DNA of 64,000 bases from contig JAIVFJ010000316.1 in assembly GCA_025765615.1 (NCBI GenBank), positions 1 to 64,000 of the forward strand, read 5' to 3'. The stretch comes from Zopfochytrium polystomum. Taxonomy: Eukaryota > Chytridiomycota > Chytridiomycetes > Chytridiales > Chytridiaceae. Below the pieces are notes generated by a model. That model was given only the letters and a program-made list of their open reading frames with translations. It was not told the origin of the DNA and made no database searches. The translations under genes were made by a program, and so were the position numbers. Shown in pieces: positions 1 through 10,119 of the stretch. Position 1 is the first letter of the stretch, and each line of letters begins with the position of its first letter.

Positions 1-740
1 AGTTCATTCACTCCTTCCACTCACTCACTCAGAGTAGACTGCTAAAAACCACCCTGGCAACCACTCTGTCTACAGCCCAGTCAAGGCAATTACTAAGGTT
101 TCAAATCAACAAATTATCATGCCATTTGGCCTCCTATTGTTATGGTAACAAAGCCGTGCATTGTTATTGGGTTTTTGGGTTTGATTCCCCACAATGCACT
201 AATTTAACGTCATCGATATGTGATAAGTCTCGCAATAACGTACTTGTGATACCACGTAAACTGATGGTGGAATGCCCTATCGTTGGTATGACATTTATTG
301 TATGTTGTGTTTCAATTTGGAACCTTAGCAATTACCATTGATTGCAACATAATAGACAAATCCAGCAGATATACCTAGCTCAATAGATGGTTGCTTGGTG
401 CGCACTCTGCTCTGCACGTGTACCTTATACACTCTGTTATAAGGCAAGTTATAAGCCGACCCTTGTTGTCTCAAACAGCAAAATCCTGGTAAAACCGGTG
501 GTAAACCTTACAGCTGGTTATGAAACTCTTTTAACCTCATCAGCTTGATTTGTAGGGTTTAACATGAATCGAATTGAAGGAAAAAAAGGTCTGATTTGGG
601 TCTGATTCAAAAAATCAAATCAAATCAAATGATTGTTTGCCATAATCAACCATTCGCGTTTGATTCGAAACTTTTTAATTAGTAATATTTTCGAATGTCT
701 GCTCTATTCGGGGTGATTCGGTCTAAAAACGCCTAATTTG
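1..740. repeat. AT-rich block, partial copy of a dispersed repeat
   Basis: This stretch is clearly AT-richer than the rest of the window and has no coding signal. Bases 1-42 match the reverse complement of about 39168-39206 almost perfectly, ending at a sharp junction after the word agtagactg. From about 545 to 810 short words such as gattcgaa, aatcgaat and caaatcaaat recur in both orientations. I infer that a repeat family member continues to the left of the window; no transposase or reverse transcriptase is visible. Confidence 0.45.
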
Positions 741-815
741 GCGAATCGAATGTCTGGCATATTGCGAAAAATTGTCATTTACCCACATCGAGTCGAGTCA
801 AATTGCGAATCCAGC

Positions 816-1535
816 ATGACCCAGTCTATCCTCTCACCAAGCAGCAGCAAGCAACTTTTGTGCCTTGGAAACATCACACTGGCAGAGAGCACATACCCTG
901 TCGCGGACGGGATGGTCGGGTACCCCGGCGTGGCGGAGTGCGACCCGGCGTGCGGGCTGCTGGAGGCGTCGAGCGTGCGGTTCTTCACCAACGCGAAGCT
1001 GCAAACGAGGCTGGCGGTCGTTCGCGTGGCCGAGAGGCTGGCGTTCCGGGAGATCACCGAGTACGGGACAGCAGAAGCAGCCGCCGCCGCGCGCTCCGCG
1101 GTCGCCTGCGCGCAACAGTACGAGCGGTGCGAGCGGCGGTGCCAGCAGCGGCGGCGGAGGCGGCGGCGGCAGCACGACGAGCTCAGGTGGGGGCCCACGG
1201 CGGGAGGGCGGCAGTCGGATCTGCTGAGCGACGACGGCGGGAGCGACGACGGGCGGGGCGGTTACCCCTTGACAGTCGAAAGAAAAGACCAAAGCTCGTC
1301 TGTCTGTCCGTCCATCTGTCGCTCGGTCTGCTTGGCGATCCCGATCGGAGCAGCTGTCTCCCACCTTTCTGTCTTCGTAAGTGGCTGGTTCGAAGCGGTG
1401 GCTGGGCCACTACTACTACTACTACTTTGGCTGCCCTGCAGGCGGCAGGGAACAGCAGCGGCGCTGGCTGGCTGGGCTGGGCTGGCTGCGGAAGAAGGAG
1501 ACGGACTGGTCTGGACAGACCAAAAAACCATATGA
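816..1535 (+). CDS. Hypothetical protein, probably 5'-truncated remnant
   Basis: From about 870 the reading frame shows very strong G/C third-position bias for about 60 codons (a stretch containing YPGVAECDPACGLLEASS and then VRFFTNAKLQTRLAVV), which is typical of the real genes here. I do not recognise the family. The bias starts abruptly where the AT-rich block ends, so the gene looks cut at its 5' side. Downstream of about 1080 this frame becomes Arg-rich, while the next frame gives a Ser/Gly linker (NSTSGASGGASSGG), so a small intron or frame break near 1070-1080 is likely and the stop at 1535 may not be the true end. The start chosen is the first ATG in frame close to the biased region. 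No signal peptide or membrane segment is obvious. Confidence 0.3.
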   Translation: MTQSILSPSSSKQLLCLGNITLAESTYPVADGMVGYPGVAECDPACGLLEASSVRFFTNAKLQTRLAVVRVAERLAFREITEYGTAEAAAAARSAVACAQQYERCERRCQQRRRRRRRQHDELRWGPTAGGRQSDLLSDDGGSDDGRGGYPLTVERKDQSSSVCPSICRSVCLAIPIGAAVSHLSVFVSGWFEAVAGPLLLLLLWLPCRRQGTAAALAGWAGLAAEEGDGLVWTDQKTI

Positions 1536-1555
1536 TATGGCTTATGCACATACAG

Positions 1556-1563
1556 TATAAATA
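1556..1563 (+). promoter_or_regulatory. TATA-box-like site
   Basis: A TATAAATA octamer lies in an otherwise GC-rich region, about 260 bases upstream of the PAN/Apple-like gene. It is the only such site in this interval. Assignment to that gene is inference. Confidence 0.35.
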
Positions 1564-1823
1564 TGTAAAGCAAGCACTCCCAGCACCCACACTCCCAAAC
1601 TACCTTCGTACGCAGCCAGACTTCATCCACCTATCCCAAAACATCCACGAGGGTGTGTGTGTGTGTGGCAGCAGTGAGTGTGGCGGCGTGGAGCGCCAGC
1701 CTCCGCGATTGCAGTCGGATGAGGGTGTGCGTGTGTATGTGTGTTGTGTGCATCATCAATGTCCGTTTGGCTGAGTGACTGACCGGCTGCCTTCCCCCTG
1801 CCGCTGACTCACTCAGCCGCCGC

Positions 1824-2204
1824 ATGACACCCACCATGTTTGTTCCCGATATCTGGGCCACCGCCGCAGCGGCCGCAGTCGTCCTGGCCGCAGCTTCCTT
1901 CGCCGTGGCCGCACCCGCACCCGCACCTGCACCCGCACGCTCCGCGCGCCTTGTGCGACGCTTTGACTGGCAGAGCGGATCCGGCGGTGCCGTAAAGTCG
2001 GCCTCCGGCTGCGACTTGGTCGGCGGCGACGAGGCCAACGCCGTCGTGGCCAGCTGGGCGTGCGGCGACACGTGCGCGGGCTGCGCCCCGGGATGCGACC
2101 ACTTCACGAGGACGGCCCACAACGGCAGCACGTGCTGGCTCAAGAGCGCTTCACACGGCGTCGACACCACCGCCAACCCGCTGGCTGGCGCCGTGTGTGG
2201 ATAG
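1824..2204 (+). CDS. Secreted PAN/Apple-like domain protein
   Basis: The 126-residue product starts with a hydrophobic Ala-rich signal peptide (about residues 10-30), followed by an Ala-Pro repeat (PAPAPAPA) and a compact Cys-rich domain. The spacing and words in that domain (WACGDTCAGCAPGCDHFTRT, then CWLKS) resemble PAN/Apple modules, which bind carbohydrates or proteins outside the cell in fungi and oomycetes. The ATG used precedes the signal peptide directly. The stop at 2202-2204 is followed in the same frame by a Gly/Ser-rich stretch. A neighbouring frame ends at 2299 in a hydrophobic tail (WLLVLVTAAAAL) that would suit a GPI signal, so an intron of about 70 bases or a frame break may hide the true C-terminus. 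Likely a secreted or wall-anchored adhesin-type protein; the substrate is unknown. Confidence 0.6.
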   Translation: MTPTMFVPDIWATAAAAAVVLAAASFAVAAPAPAPAPARSARLVRRFDWQSGSGGAVKSASGCDLVGGDEANAVVASWACGDTCAGCAPGCDHFTRTAHNGSTCWLKSASHGVDTTANPLAGAVCG

Positions 2205-3861
2205 GTCGTGGGCGACGGCGGAGTGTACGGCGGCGGCGGCCCCAGCGCCGGCGGGTCCAGTGGCTCCTAGTGCTGGTGACAGCAGCGGCGGCGCTGTGAA
2301 CGCTTGAGTCGCATAGCCAGTGGTTGGCGCGCTTTGGGCGTTTTGATGCGCGGCGCGACCTACTTCTTCACAATCGCTCTCTCCGACGTGTGTCACTGTT
2401 GCTTTCTTTTCTCTTACTTTTTTCTGTCCATCTTTGCTGTGCTGGTTGGTTTCATCCCATTCTCGCATCTCTTTTCCAGTTGATCTGCGTAAGCCTCTTA
2501 TCCAAGGGAATACAGTGCCTCGTTTTGCCAGTGACACCCTAAATCTCGCCAGGTCTGCGGCTTTCGCAGGATCGAGTTGGGCTGCTTTGTGTGGTTTTCA
2601 CGAAGGTCATGCGACTGAATGCGCCTGCCGTTCATGTGGATGCGTCGGCAGTCATCGCTGTACTCGGACTCATCGCTGTACTCGGACTTAGACCCCGACA
2701 CCTCGCTGCTTTGCATAGCGCCGCGGCGACAATGTCTCGGATGGCAGTCGTTTGAATTCTTGTGTGAGGGAGGAGCAGGCTTGCACCTCTGGGTGTCCGC
2801 TATGCGGACGGCGAGGACGCCAAGGAGATGATTCTCAACTTTTGAGATGAACGAGAGAGAGAAAATAGAGAGAGAAGATGGGTGGATGGGAATGCTCCAG
2901 CAACGAATCAGAAAAGAAAGAATATGAAAACCCACAGCGGTCCATTGGCGACTTGACGCAGAAATCCTCCGCCCACCATACTCGGCTCATCGACAAGCGA
3001 AACCTCGTCGCAAAGCCAAGCGGCGAGCAAGGCTCTTATTCACAGTCGATGCTTACTCCCATGTCAGTGAGATTTCAAGCCGTGAAGGAGGCAAAGGATG
3101 GCCATGATTGGGAATTTCACATCCTTGTTGAGTTCCGTGATCGTGTGATCCATCGTTTGTCGGTTGAAAAACCACAATAATTGTTCCATCATAAATGTAT
3201 AGAAAATCGACGGGGAAAAATAGGCAGAGAGTGGGTTTTGCCCTCGTGATCTCTACTCGGCTTCCTCCCTCCATGCCTTCGTTTGCAACCTGTGTCGATC
3301 GCTCCACGCACGGAGTTCATCCCACTGGCAGTCAAGGCCACAAGGTAAAATTATGTCGAAAGCTTGTGGAGGGAAGCTGGAATCCGACAGACTGCAAATA
3401 AGCGTGTGAGAGAGAGTGTGTGAAAGAGCGCGCAAGTTTTCCGTGCAGTGTGCCATCACGGAACAAACACTCCACCCGACGAGGCGCTGGGGAGTGGAGC
3501 GAAAAGGAAACGCGGGCGAGAAGAGAAGCCGGAGCAGGTCGCGCCGGTCCGAAAACGATTCTGAAGCCGTCTTGCCCACGCTAACCACGCGCCGTCCGTG
3601 GAGGGCAAGCACAGTCAGCCGAGCACACGACCAAACACGACTCACACACCACTCATCTAGCTTCGAAGCACCATGTGCAAGCCTTTCGCGGAAATGAACG
3701 AACCCATGCCCAAGCGAATGCAAAAACCTAAAATATAAAAAACCAAAAAAAAACACACACACACACTCACACAATGATCAGGACAAAGCGCAACAGGAAG
3801 TGAAAAAGTAATCGGGGTTGATCAACGTTCAGCCTGGACTGCTCTTCTCTCCCACTTTCCG
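2205..3861. other. Intergenic region with a short tandem duplication
   Basis: No coding frame with the local codon bias is seen. An 18-base unit beginning catcgctgtactcgg is repeated exactly twice at 2653-2688. The open frames present have the composition of noncoding sequence. Confidence 0.5.
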
Positions 3862-3868
3862 TATAAAA
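3862..3868 (+). promoter_or_regulatory. TATA box of the polygalacturonase gene
   Basis: TATAAAA lies about 115 bases upstream of the polygalacturonase ATG and is followed by a pyrimidine-rich leader, the usual arrangement for strongly inducible secreted-enzyme genes. The link to this gene is inferred from position. Confidence 0.6.
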
Positions 3869-3982
3869 CCATCGCAAACGCCAGTCCTCGCTTGCAGTCA
3901 CCTCCACTGAAACCCTCATTGAAACACGGCCCTCCCCCATTCCTTGGAAGAAGAAAGAAAGCCCAAAGACTTTACCCAAAAG

Positions 3983-5290
3983 ATGCACTCACTCTCCTCC
4001 CTCACCGCCCTCGGCCTAGTGGTCCTCGCTCTCCTCAACTCCACGTCGGCGGCTCCGGCTACACCAGCGGCATGCGTGATCTCCAAAGCTTCGGACGTGT
4101 CCAACTGCCTGTCGTCGACCAACATTGTCATCCAAGGCCCGTTCACGGTGCCGGCCGAGACCAAACTAGACCTGAGCGGGTTGAAGGACGGCACGAGCGT
4201 TACGGTCAAGGACACCATCACATGGGCGAAGTCAAGCACCTTCACGAAAGCGGACTTCTTGTTCACTTTGGGCGGGAGCAAGATCACTTTTGACGGGACG
4301 GGCGCGACGTTCCACGGGAACGGGCAACTGTACTGGGACACCAAGGGCACCAACGGCGTTGACAACAGTTGAGTGTTTGGGCGGAGCCCAGCTGGGAAAG
4401 TCACTCCTTAAAATTTGCTCGCGGTTTTCGACTCCCTCATCTAGAGCCAAAGTTCTTCAAGGTCTTAACTACAGGCAGTTCGCTCATCAAGGGCATCACC
4501 ATCAAGAACTCGCCGGTCCACGTCTTCAGCATTGGCGGCTCCGACACGACCTTGGACCATATCACTGTCGATAACACGGACGGCGACCAGCTCTCTGGCG
4601 GCAAACCCCTCGGCCACAACACCGACGGCTTCGGTTCGTTCGCTCCCCTTTTCACAATCACCTCCGCGTGGACACTGGCCCCGTTAGCGTCCGCCTTCTT
4701 CCTTTTGCCTTCGCTGACGCTAATAAGCTTGTCCCCCTCCCAATACCCTTACACACACAGATGTCAGTGCTACCGGGATCACAATCCAGTACTCGACCGT
4801 TCAAAATCAAGACGACTGCCTCGCCATCAACGACGGCAGCAACATCCAGTTCCTGCACAACACGTGCAGCGGCGGGCACGGGATCTCGATCGGGTCGATC
4901 GCGTCCGGCAAGACGGTTGACGGGGTGACGGTGACCAGTTGCAGCGTCAGCAACTCTGAAAACGGCGTGCGGATCAAGACGATATCGGGCGCGACGGGCG
5001 GGTACGTCAAGAACGTGAACTACACGGACGTGACGCTGTCAAACATTAGCAAGTACGGGATCGTCATCGAGCAGGACTACCTGAACGGCGGGCCGACAGG
5101 CACGCCGACGGGCGGCATTCCGATCTCGGCGGTGACGCTGAGTGGCATACGTGGCACCGTGTCGAGCAGCGCGACGTACAGCACTTACATTTTATGTGCC
5201 GCGTGCTCTGGATTCTCGTTCAGCGACATCAACATCACCCCGAAGCACAGCAACTGCACTGGTGTTTCATCGACGCTGGCGGGATGCTGA
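3983..5290 (+). CDS. Endopolygalacturonase, GH28
   Basis: Secreted pectinase that hydrolyses alpha-1,4-galacturonosyl bonds in homogalacturonan. Three exons: 3983-4367, 4445-4633, 4761-5290, joined by GT-AG introns whose removal restores KPKFF and NTDGFDVS. A signal peptide covers about residues 1-23. The GH28 hallmarks are all present in order: [16 protein letters not shown] (catalytic Asp pair), GGHGISIGS (catalytic His) and RIKT. Their order and spacing are typical of fungal endo-acting enzymes, and the length (about 367 residues) is normal. Several sequons are visible. A TATA box sits about 115 bases upstream. No missing residue or break is seen, so the enzyme should be active. Exo-acting specificity is less likely but not excluded. 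Confidence 0.95.
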
Positions 5291-6016
5291 TGAGTCGGCT
5301 GCTTCCGCACCGTCGGGTTTCGGGTCCACAGGCCCCTTTTCTTTTAGGCTGTTTTTGTTATCTCTGCAGAGCTTGTTTTCTACCCTCTTCCTTTGAACAA
5401 GATGAAACCTTCACTCAATTTGCATTCGCCTAGCTTCAACCCCACTCACGCCTTTTCCTCTTGAACATTACAACGCGAGTCCGCATGATAGAGGACTCGT
5501 GCCTTTTTGTCATTTGGCCTGCGAAAGAGCATGGCTGGATCGTCGACCTCTTTGTTGCAAATTGAACATCTTTGAAACATTAAAGATCAATACACGAAAG
5601 TCACCAAGCGAACGATTCTGACAGCAGAGTCACCTGGGACGACCTTTCAGAATTGACGCCTACGAGCTGGTAATTTCGAAGCGCTCCTTTGGTTTATTTC
5701 TGGCATGGGCGATAAAACAACTCTCGGTATAGATCAAAGCAGAATCAAAGATATAAAGAGAGAAACGACGAATGGAAAAGCACATTCCATCGGGTGAAAG
5801 AAGCACACGTTAAAAGAAACACACCTGTACAGAACACCTAACAAAATTGAACATCAATCTACAGCATCCACAAGAAAAACACATTCCTACGAAAAAAAAA
5901 CGATCGGAGAGGCAGCGCATTGTTGAGCTAATGAGGTCGAGATTAGGAGTCTTAAACTGACGCGGCAAACCAATCAAGCCAGTTTTTCTTCCTTTTTTTT
6001 TTTTTTTTTTTGTACA
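5291..6016. other. Intergenic region between convergent genes, with poly-T
   Basis: AT-richer 3'-flanking sequence of two convergent genes. A poly-T tract at about 5993-6011 lies just past the stop of the minus-strand membrane protein gene. No gene is seen. Confidence 0.5.
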
Positions 6017-8007
6017 TTACCACCGACCCGGCACCGGCAGCTTCGGAGTAAAGAGCTCGCCGCCGCTCGCCGCTGTCACCACTGAGCCCGCCGATCCCTC
6101 GCTCAAGCTGTCCCACCGCGTGAGGCCGTCCCTAACCGGTAACCCCTGCTGCGCAATGGGCGGGTAAGCCCACTGGCGACCGGCGGCGGAGCCGGACGCT
6201 GCCGCGTAACCAAAGTATCCGGCGGTGTCTGCCACGGACTCCGGCGCGGTCGTCGAGTCCCGACGACCCCGGCTGCGATGGGCGCCTTTGCATCATGATG
6301 GGATTCGCAGCAGCTGCGACCGGGCGCCGGGGGCGGGGCGACGGGAACAAAGCTGGCCGCGGGGGCCGCTTTTGGTTTGCGAATGTCGCTTTCGGGGGCA
6401 GTGGTCGACACTTCTGCCGCTGGGAGGACGCCTTCAGGCATCAAGATGACGCTGCTAGTGCTGTGGGCGTGGCGGCTCGATTGGCTGGCGTTCTGGCGGA
6501 GGGGAATGCTGCCGGCGCGGCTTTGGTCGGACGAGGAGCCGCCGGAGGCTTGGCGCGTAGAGGAGGTAGCGGGTCATGAGGATGTCGAGGAGGAGGAGAA
6601 TCGGGTAGGTGCCTTTCACCATCCAGGCGAAGTGGATTGCGTTTTGAACAAAGAGGGAGATATTATTCGTCGGAGGTGACGGCGCTAGTGCTGATAAAAT
6701 TGAGAATGCAGACTGCGTTGTTTTGCGGGCAGGTGAACGTTAAACGTGAACGAATTTTTGAGCTGAATTCATTGACTTACTGATGATCGTATTGGCGAAT
6801 ATAACGGCGAAGCGAGGAATGGACGAGCTGAGGAGAGTTTGCACCATATGGATGCCGTCCTGCAAACGCAAGTTTCTAAGTAGGACCAGTAGGACTCTTG
6901 CTCTGCGTTTATCACAATAATAATACCTTTGTTGCCTCGATCTTCTTCTTCGCATAGTCAACAACATTCAGCGCAAGCAGCACCATGAGCATGAGATCCG
7001 CGGCGCTCCACACCAAGAACGCGTAGTTGTGGGCAAGCTCAATGTCGTCGTTCATCAGCTGGTTGTACATGTAGCGCAGCCGGCCAATGTTGGCGCGACA
7101 CCCGACGAAACCGGCAAAGATCAGAATCAGGAGAATCTTGAGGATTTTTTTGAGGGTACCGCTTCGGATGACCACCATTGTTTTGACGTACGAGTAGTAG
7201 ACGGTCTGCGTTTGGTCAGGTGCGGTGGGCAAGACACCACACGGACGGCTCGCTGTCAGCAGTTTCATGCCTCGCACCACCCTTCCGCAACCCCCACATC
7301 CCACCTCCGCACTCCTTCCACTGCATGCATGCATAAACAGGATTCACGATCCCATTTCATGTGACCCCCACAACAACAGCTACCTTGAGGAGAAACGAGT
7401 ACCTACCGAGCTCTCGTGCAGCACCCAGTTCACTTCGTTAACGGCCAACGCCCAGGCCAGCGGGTTGTACCTGCAATTGACTGCGGCGATCCAACTCGTC
7501 TCGATTAGCGTGCCTGCCGAGACCGGACAGGGCGTGCACGAGCAGCACGACCCACAGGGTTTGCCCGCGGACCGAAAACGAGAAGCAGTAGAGGATCAGC
7601 GCGCATCCGACGAGCGTCGACCACTGGAGGCCGGCGTTGATGGGTTCCAGCCAGCACACATCGAAGGACGTTTGCGGGAGGGTTGAGTTGATGATGAGGT
7701 AGACCGTGGTCGCTGTTGTTCTTGCGACGGCAGAGTTGGTCGTGGTGGAGTCGGAGTCTGTGGCGTCTGCACGGCAAGCTGCGGCGGCGAGGACGACCGT
7801 GAGGGCTGCGGCCGCCACTGAAGTGATGGTAGTGTTGCTGCTCCCGCCGAGGTTGCCCGACGCTGGAGTTTGGCATTCTTGGAAGTCGTAAAAGGTTATA
7901 AGTGGAGATTCTGCCAGACAGAGAGATATCGCGCAGTGACTAAGAACCTCCGTCTTGACTTCCGAGCCGACATAATCGAAATACATGCACTTTAGCATTT
8001 CTTGCAT
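6017..8007 (-). CDS. Multi-pass (about 7TM) membrane protein, unrecognised family
   Basis: Read on minus, exons at about 8007-7407, 7205-6927, 6859-6781 and 6690 downward join in phase through GT-AG introns. They give a protein with roughly seven hydrophobic helices, including VGCALILYCFSF, LWVVLLVHALSG, ILKILLILIFAGFVGC and TYPILLLLDILM. The exon junction giving HESSTVYYSYVKT is convincing. The topology is receptor- or sensor-like, but no GPCR family motif was recognised. Near 7510 the frame changes without a real intron (only 10 bases lie between GT and AG), so an indel is suspected. The C-terminus is uncertain: this frame stops at 6455, but another frame (SVADTAGYFGYAAASG to PKLPVPGRW, stop 6017) has good codon bias and is probably the cytoplasmic tail. 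Start also uncertain; several ATGs lie upstream of the first helix. Confidence 0.55.
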
Positions 8008-8059
8008 TTATTTATTGATTGTTTTTCATCACACGACCAAACTGCATTGATGTCGACTT

Positions 8060-8238
8060 TAACTCTTTGTTCTTTAGGGTGGTGTCTTTTCCACATCCAC
8101 AGTCTGGGAGCTGGCCACGGGACCCACTTACTTCGGCGAAAGAAGTGGAGGGAATTTGCACTTCGTATTAGTAAATGGCCACCCCCCACTACAGTCTGCA
8201 GATGTGGAAAAGACACCGCCTCAAATGAACGAAGAGAC
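8060..8238. repeat. Long imperfect inverted repeat (hairpin-forming)
   Basis: Bases 8078-8107 and 8191-8220 are reverse complements at about 26 of 30 positions, with the core ggtgtcttttccacatc identical in both arms. Similarity continues outward to about 8060 and 8236, and more weakly inward to paired ggtggccat/ctggccac words. The centre holds a smaller dyad (ccactt...aagtgg). It sits just upstream of the minus-strand membrane protein gene. It could be a small nonautonomous element or a transcribed hairpin. Confidence 0.65.
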
Positions 8239-9271
8239 AGGCGCCCTGTGGGGTGAGCAAGAGGTGGCTTTCTGTCCATCACTTATGTTTGAGTCACAGG
8301 ATCGAATCAAACCCGCATGACTTGTTGCAGATATGGCGCTGGCCCGGCCCGCCTCGGATATTTACCGAAGAGGGAATCAACCTTTCGCGTTCGAAATTCA
8401 AGGCTCCCGGCAAATTGTCCGCACGAGTGCCAAGAGGATTTTTGCATTTCAGCAGGGGAAAGACACTCCAAGCTTTTACTTGTTCGCAGAACGTCCAGCA
8501 AGGTAATTTTTTTCTGTGGTTCACATAAGGCAAGGTGCTCGTCTCGATTATCACACAAGTGGTACAAGTATCCCCACTCAAACGAGAATCGCCAAGCAAG
8601 ACTTGGGTTGTTCTGAATGCCAACGTCCACCGTCCTTTCCTGAGAGCTAATTATTTTTTTCGCCATGATTCACCGTTCCCACTTCGGTTGGCGCTGCAGC
8701 TCAAGCGCTCAAGGCTTGTGCTGACACTCCTTCCGTCTATCCGGCATGACGACAACGCAAGCCCGGAATGCGATGTTCATCAGCATTGAGCGATTCGGCT
8801 GACTGTGCGATACTTTCCGTAAATGCGATTCTTCACGGCCCTTAACTGCGCAGTGAGGTGCTATTATCCTCCTTTTCTCCACGTTGCTGCACCAAGGTGG
8901 CGTCCTTCAAAGTAAAATTTCCATCATCGCAGCCGCTTACGCGAGCGTCCTTCACAATTGCCGTCTGTGTGGGAAACTCCCCACTGAAGAGCAAAAAGAA
9001 GAAAGGGTGCAAGCTCGCTCCACTGGTCGTACTGCTTAAAAAAAAAAAAAAAAAAAAAAAACCCTCAACGCGACGCCCGCAGGATCTCCACGCGCGGTCC
9101 AGCCATCGTCGCCGGGCCCGCCGCAGTCGCGCGTTCGCACGCCGTTGCCGCGCAGCACGCGACCGCCCGGTTTCCCAGTGCGGTGGAGGATGGAGCCCCG
9201 CCGTGGTTCCAGCGGATCGACGAGTTGTTTGCAAGGGTGAAAAGGCGCGCTGGCCGTCGCTGATAGCCGCG
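8239..9271. other. Intergenic region and unresolved 5' part of the next gene
   Basis: 8240-8860 shows no coding signal. A run of about 23 A lies at 9040-9060. Between 9180 and 9235 a short frame with coding bias (EDGAPPWFQRIDELFAR) probably belongs to an upstream exon of the NTF2-like gene, but I could not find a phase-correct junction. Confidence 0.35.
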
Positions 9272-9865
9272 GAGCGGCACGATCTATTAACAGAGGGATT
9301 TCGGGAAACAACCGCGGCATTCCGCTCTGCACTCCTGCGCTCCCTGCTGTCCGAGTCCGTCGAGTTCCACACGCCGCTGTACGTCAAGACGCGGCGCGGC
9401 GCGGACCGCGTGACGGCGCTGCTGGCCTCGGCCATCGACAACTTTCGCGACTTTCGGTACTACTCGGAGTGGGCCTTGACGACGAGGACGACCACGACCA
9501 CGACGACGACGACCACCGCTGGTTCCGATGGCAACAAGGAAGAGGAGGTGAAGCTGTGTCTGGAGTTTGGGGCGGCGGTGGAGACGGCGGCGGTGGATAC
9601 GGCGGCGGCGGCGGAGGGGGACGACGGCACGAATGGCAAGAAGACGACGACGAAGAAGAAGCTGGGACTCAAGGGCGTCGACCTGATCACGCTCGCGCGC
9701 GAGGCGGACGGGCAGCTGCGCATCGTGCGGTTCGAGGTGATGCTGCGGCCGGTCAACGCCCTGGCGCGGTTTGGCGAGCTGCAGGCGGTCGGCGTGCCGA
9801 AGTGGGAGGAGAGGCTGGCGAGGGAGAGGGCTGCTGCGAGTACCAGCAGCAGCAGCAAGCTGTGA
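9272..9865 (+). CDS. NTF2/SnoaL-like fold protein, 5' end unresolved
   Basis: The domain begins around 9320 with LLSESVEFHTPLYVKTRRG and continues with DNFRDFRYYSEW, KLCLEFGAAV, LKGVDLITL and LRIVRFEVMLRP. This order (helix, H-x-P strand, F/Y-rich helix end, then strands with V-x-G-V-D and V-M-x-R-P) is that of the SnoaL/NTF2-like superfamily: small alpha+beta barrels that act as isomerases, hydrolases or binding proteins. A Thr-rich and an Ala/Gly-rich insertion interrupt the fold loops. No ATG exists at the start of this frame, and the upstream frame runs into a poly-A tract, so the first exon is not resolved; the start given is only where the frame becomes plausible. No targeting signal can be judged. 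Function beyond the fold is unknown. Confidence 0.6.
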   Translation, partial: ERHDLLTEGFRETTAAFRSALLRSLLSESVEFHTPLYVKTRRGADRVTALLASAIDNFRDFRYYSEWALTTRTTTTTTTTTTAGSDGNKEEEVKLCLEFGAAVETAAVDTAAAAEGDDGTNGKKTTTKKKLGLKGVDLITLAREADGQLRIVRFEVMLRPVNALARFGELQAVGVPKWEERLARERAAASTSSSSKL

Positions 9866-10119
9866 CTGCCTGTGAGTGAGTGACGTCAGAGGTTGGACTC
9901 GGGCGATTTCGCTCAATAAGGAAATGCTGGCTTCGTATTCCGCCGTTGCCGCAAGCGGCTCGGGTTGTTGTTTGGGACTCTCGTGCAAAAATCCCTTTTC
10001 CCATTTTTTTTTTTCTTTTTTTTTTCAAAAGGCGTTTGCGTTACGCTCACCCTGCATGCATACGTCACAAAGGGAGCCAAAAGAGAAAGAAAAAGAGAGA
10101 TGGCGAACGTGAACCCCCG
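9866..10119. other. Short convergent intergenic region with poly-T
   Basis: A T-rich tract at about 10004-10026 separates the stop of the NTF2-like gene from the stop of the minus-strand membrane protein. It probably carries 3' ends of both transcripts. Confidence 0.4.

Noticed and set aside
9036..9332. Minus-strand frames opposite the NTF2-like gene
   Set aside because: They run through the poly-A tract and are shadows of the plus-strand coding bias.
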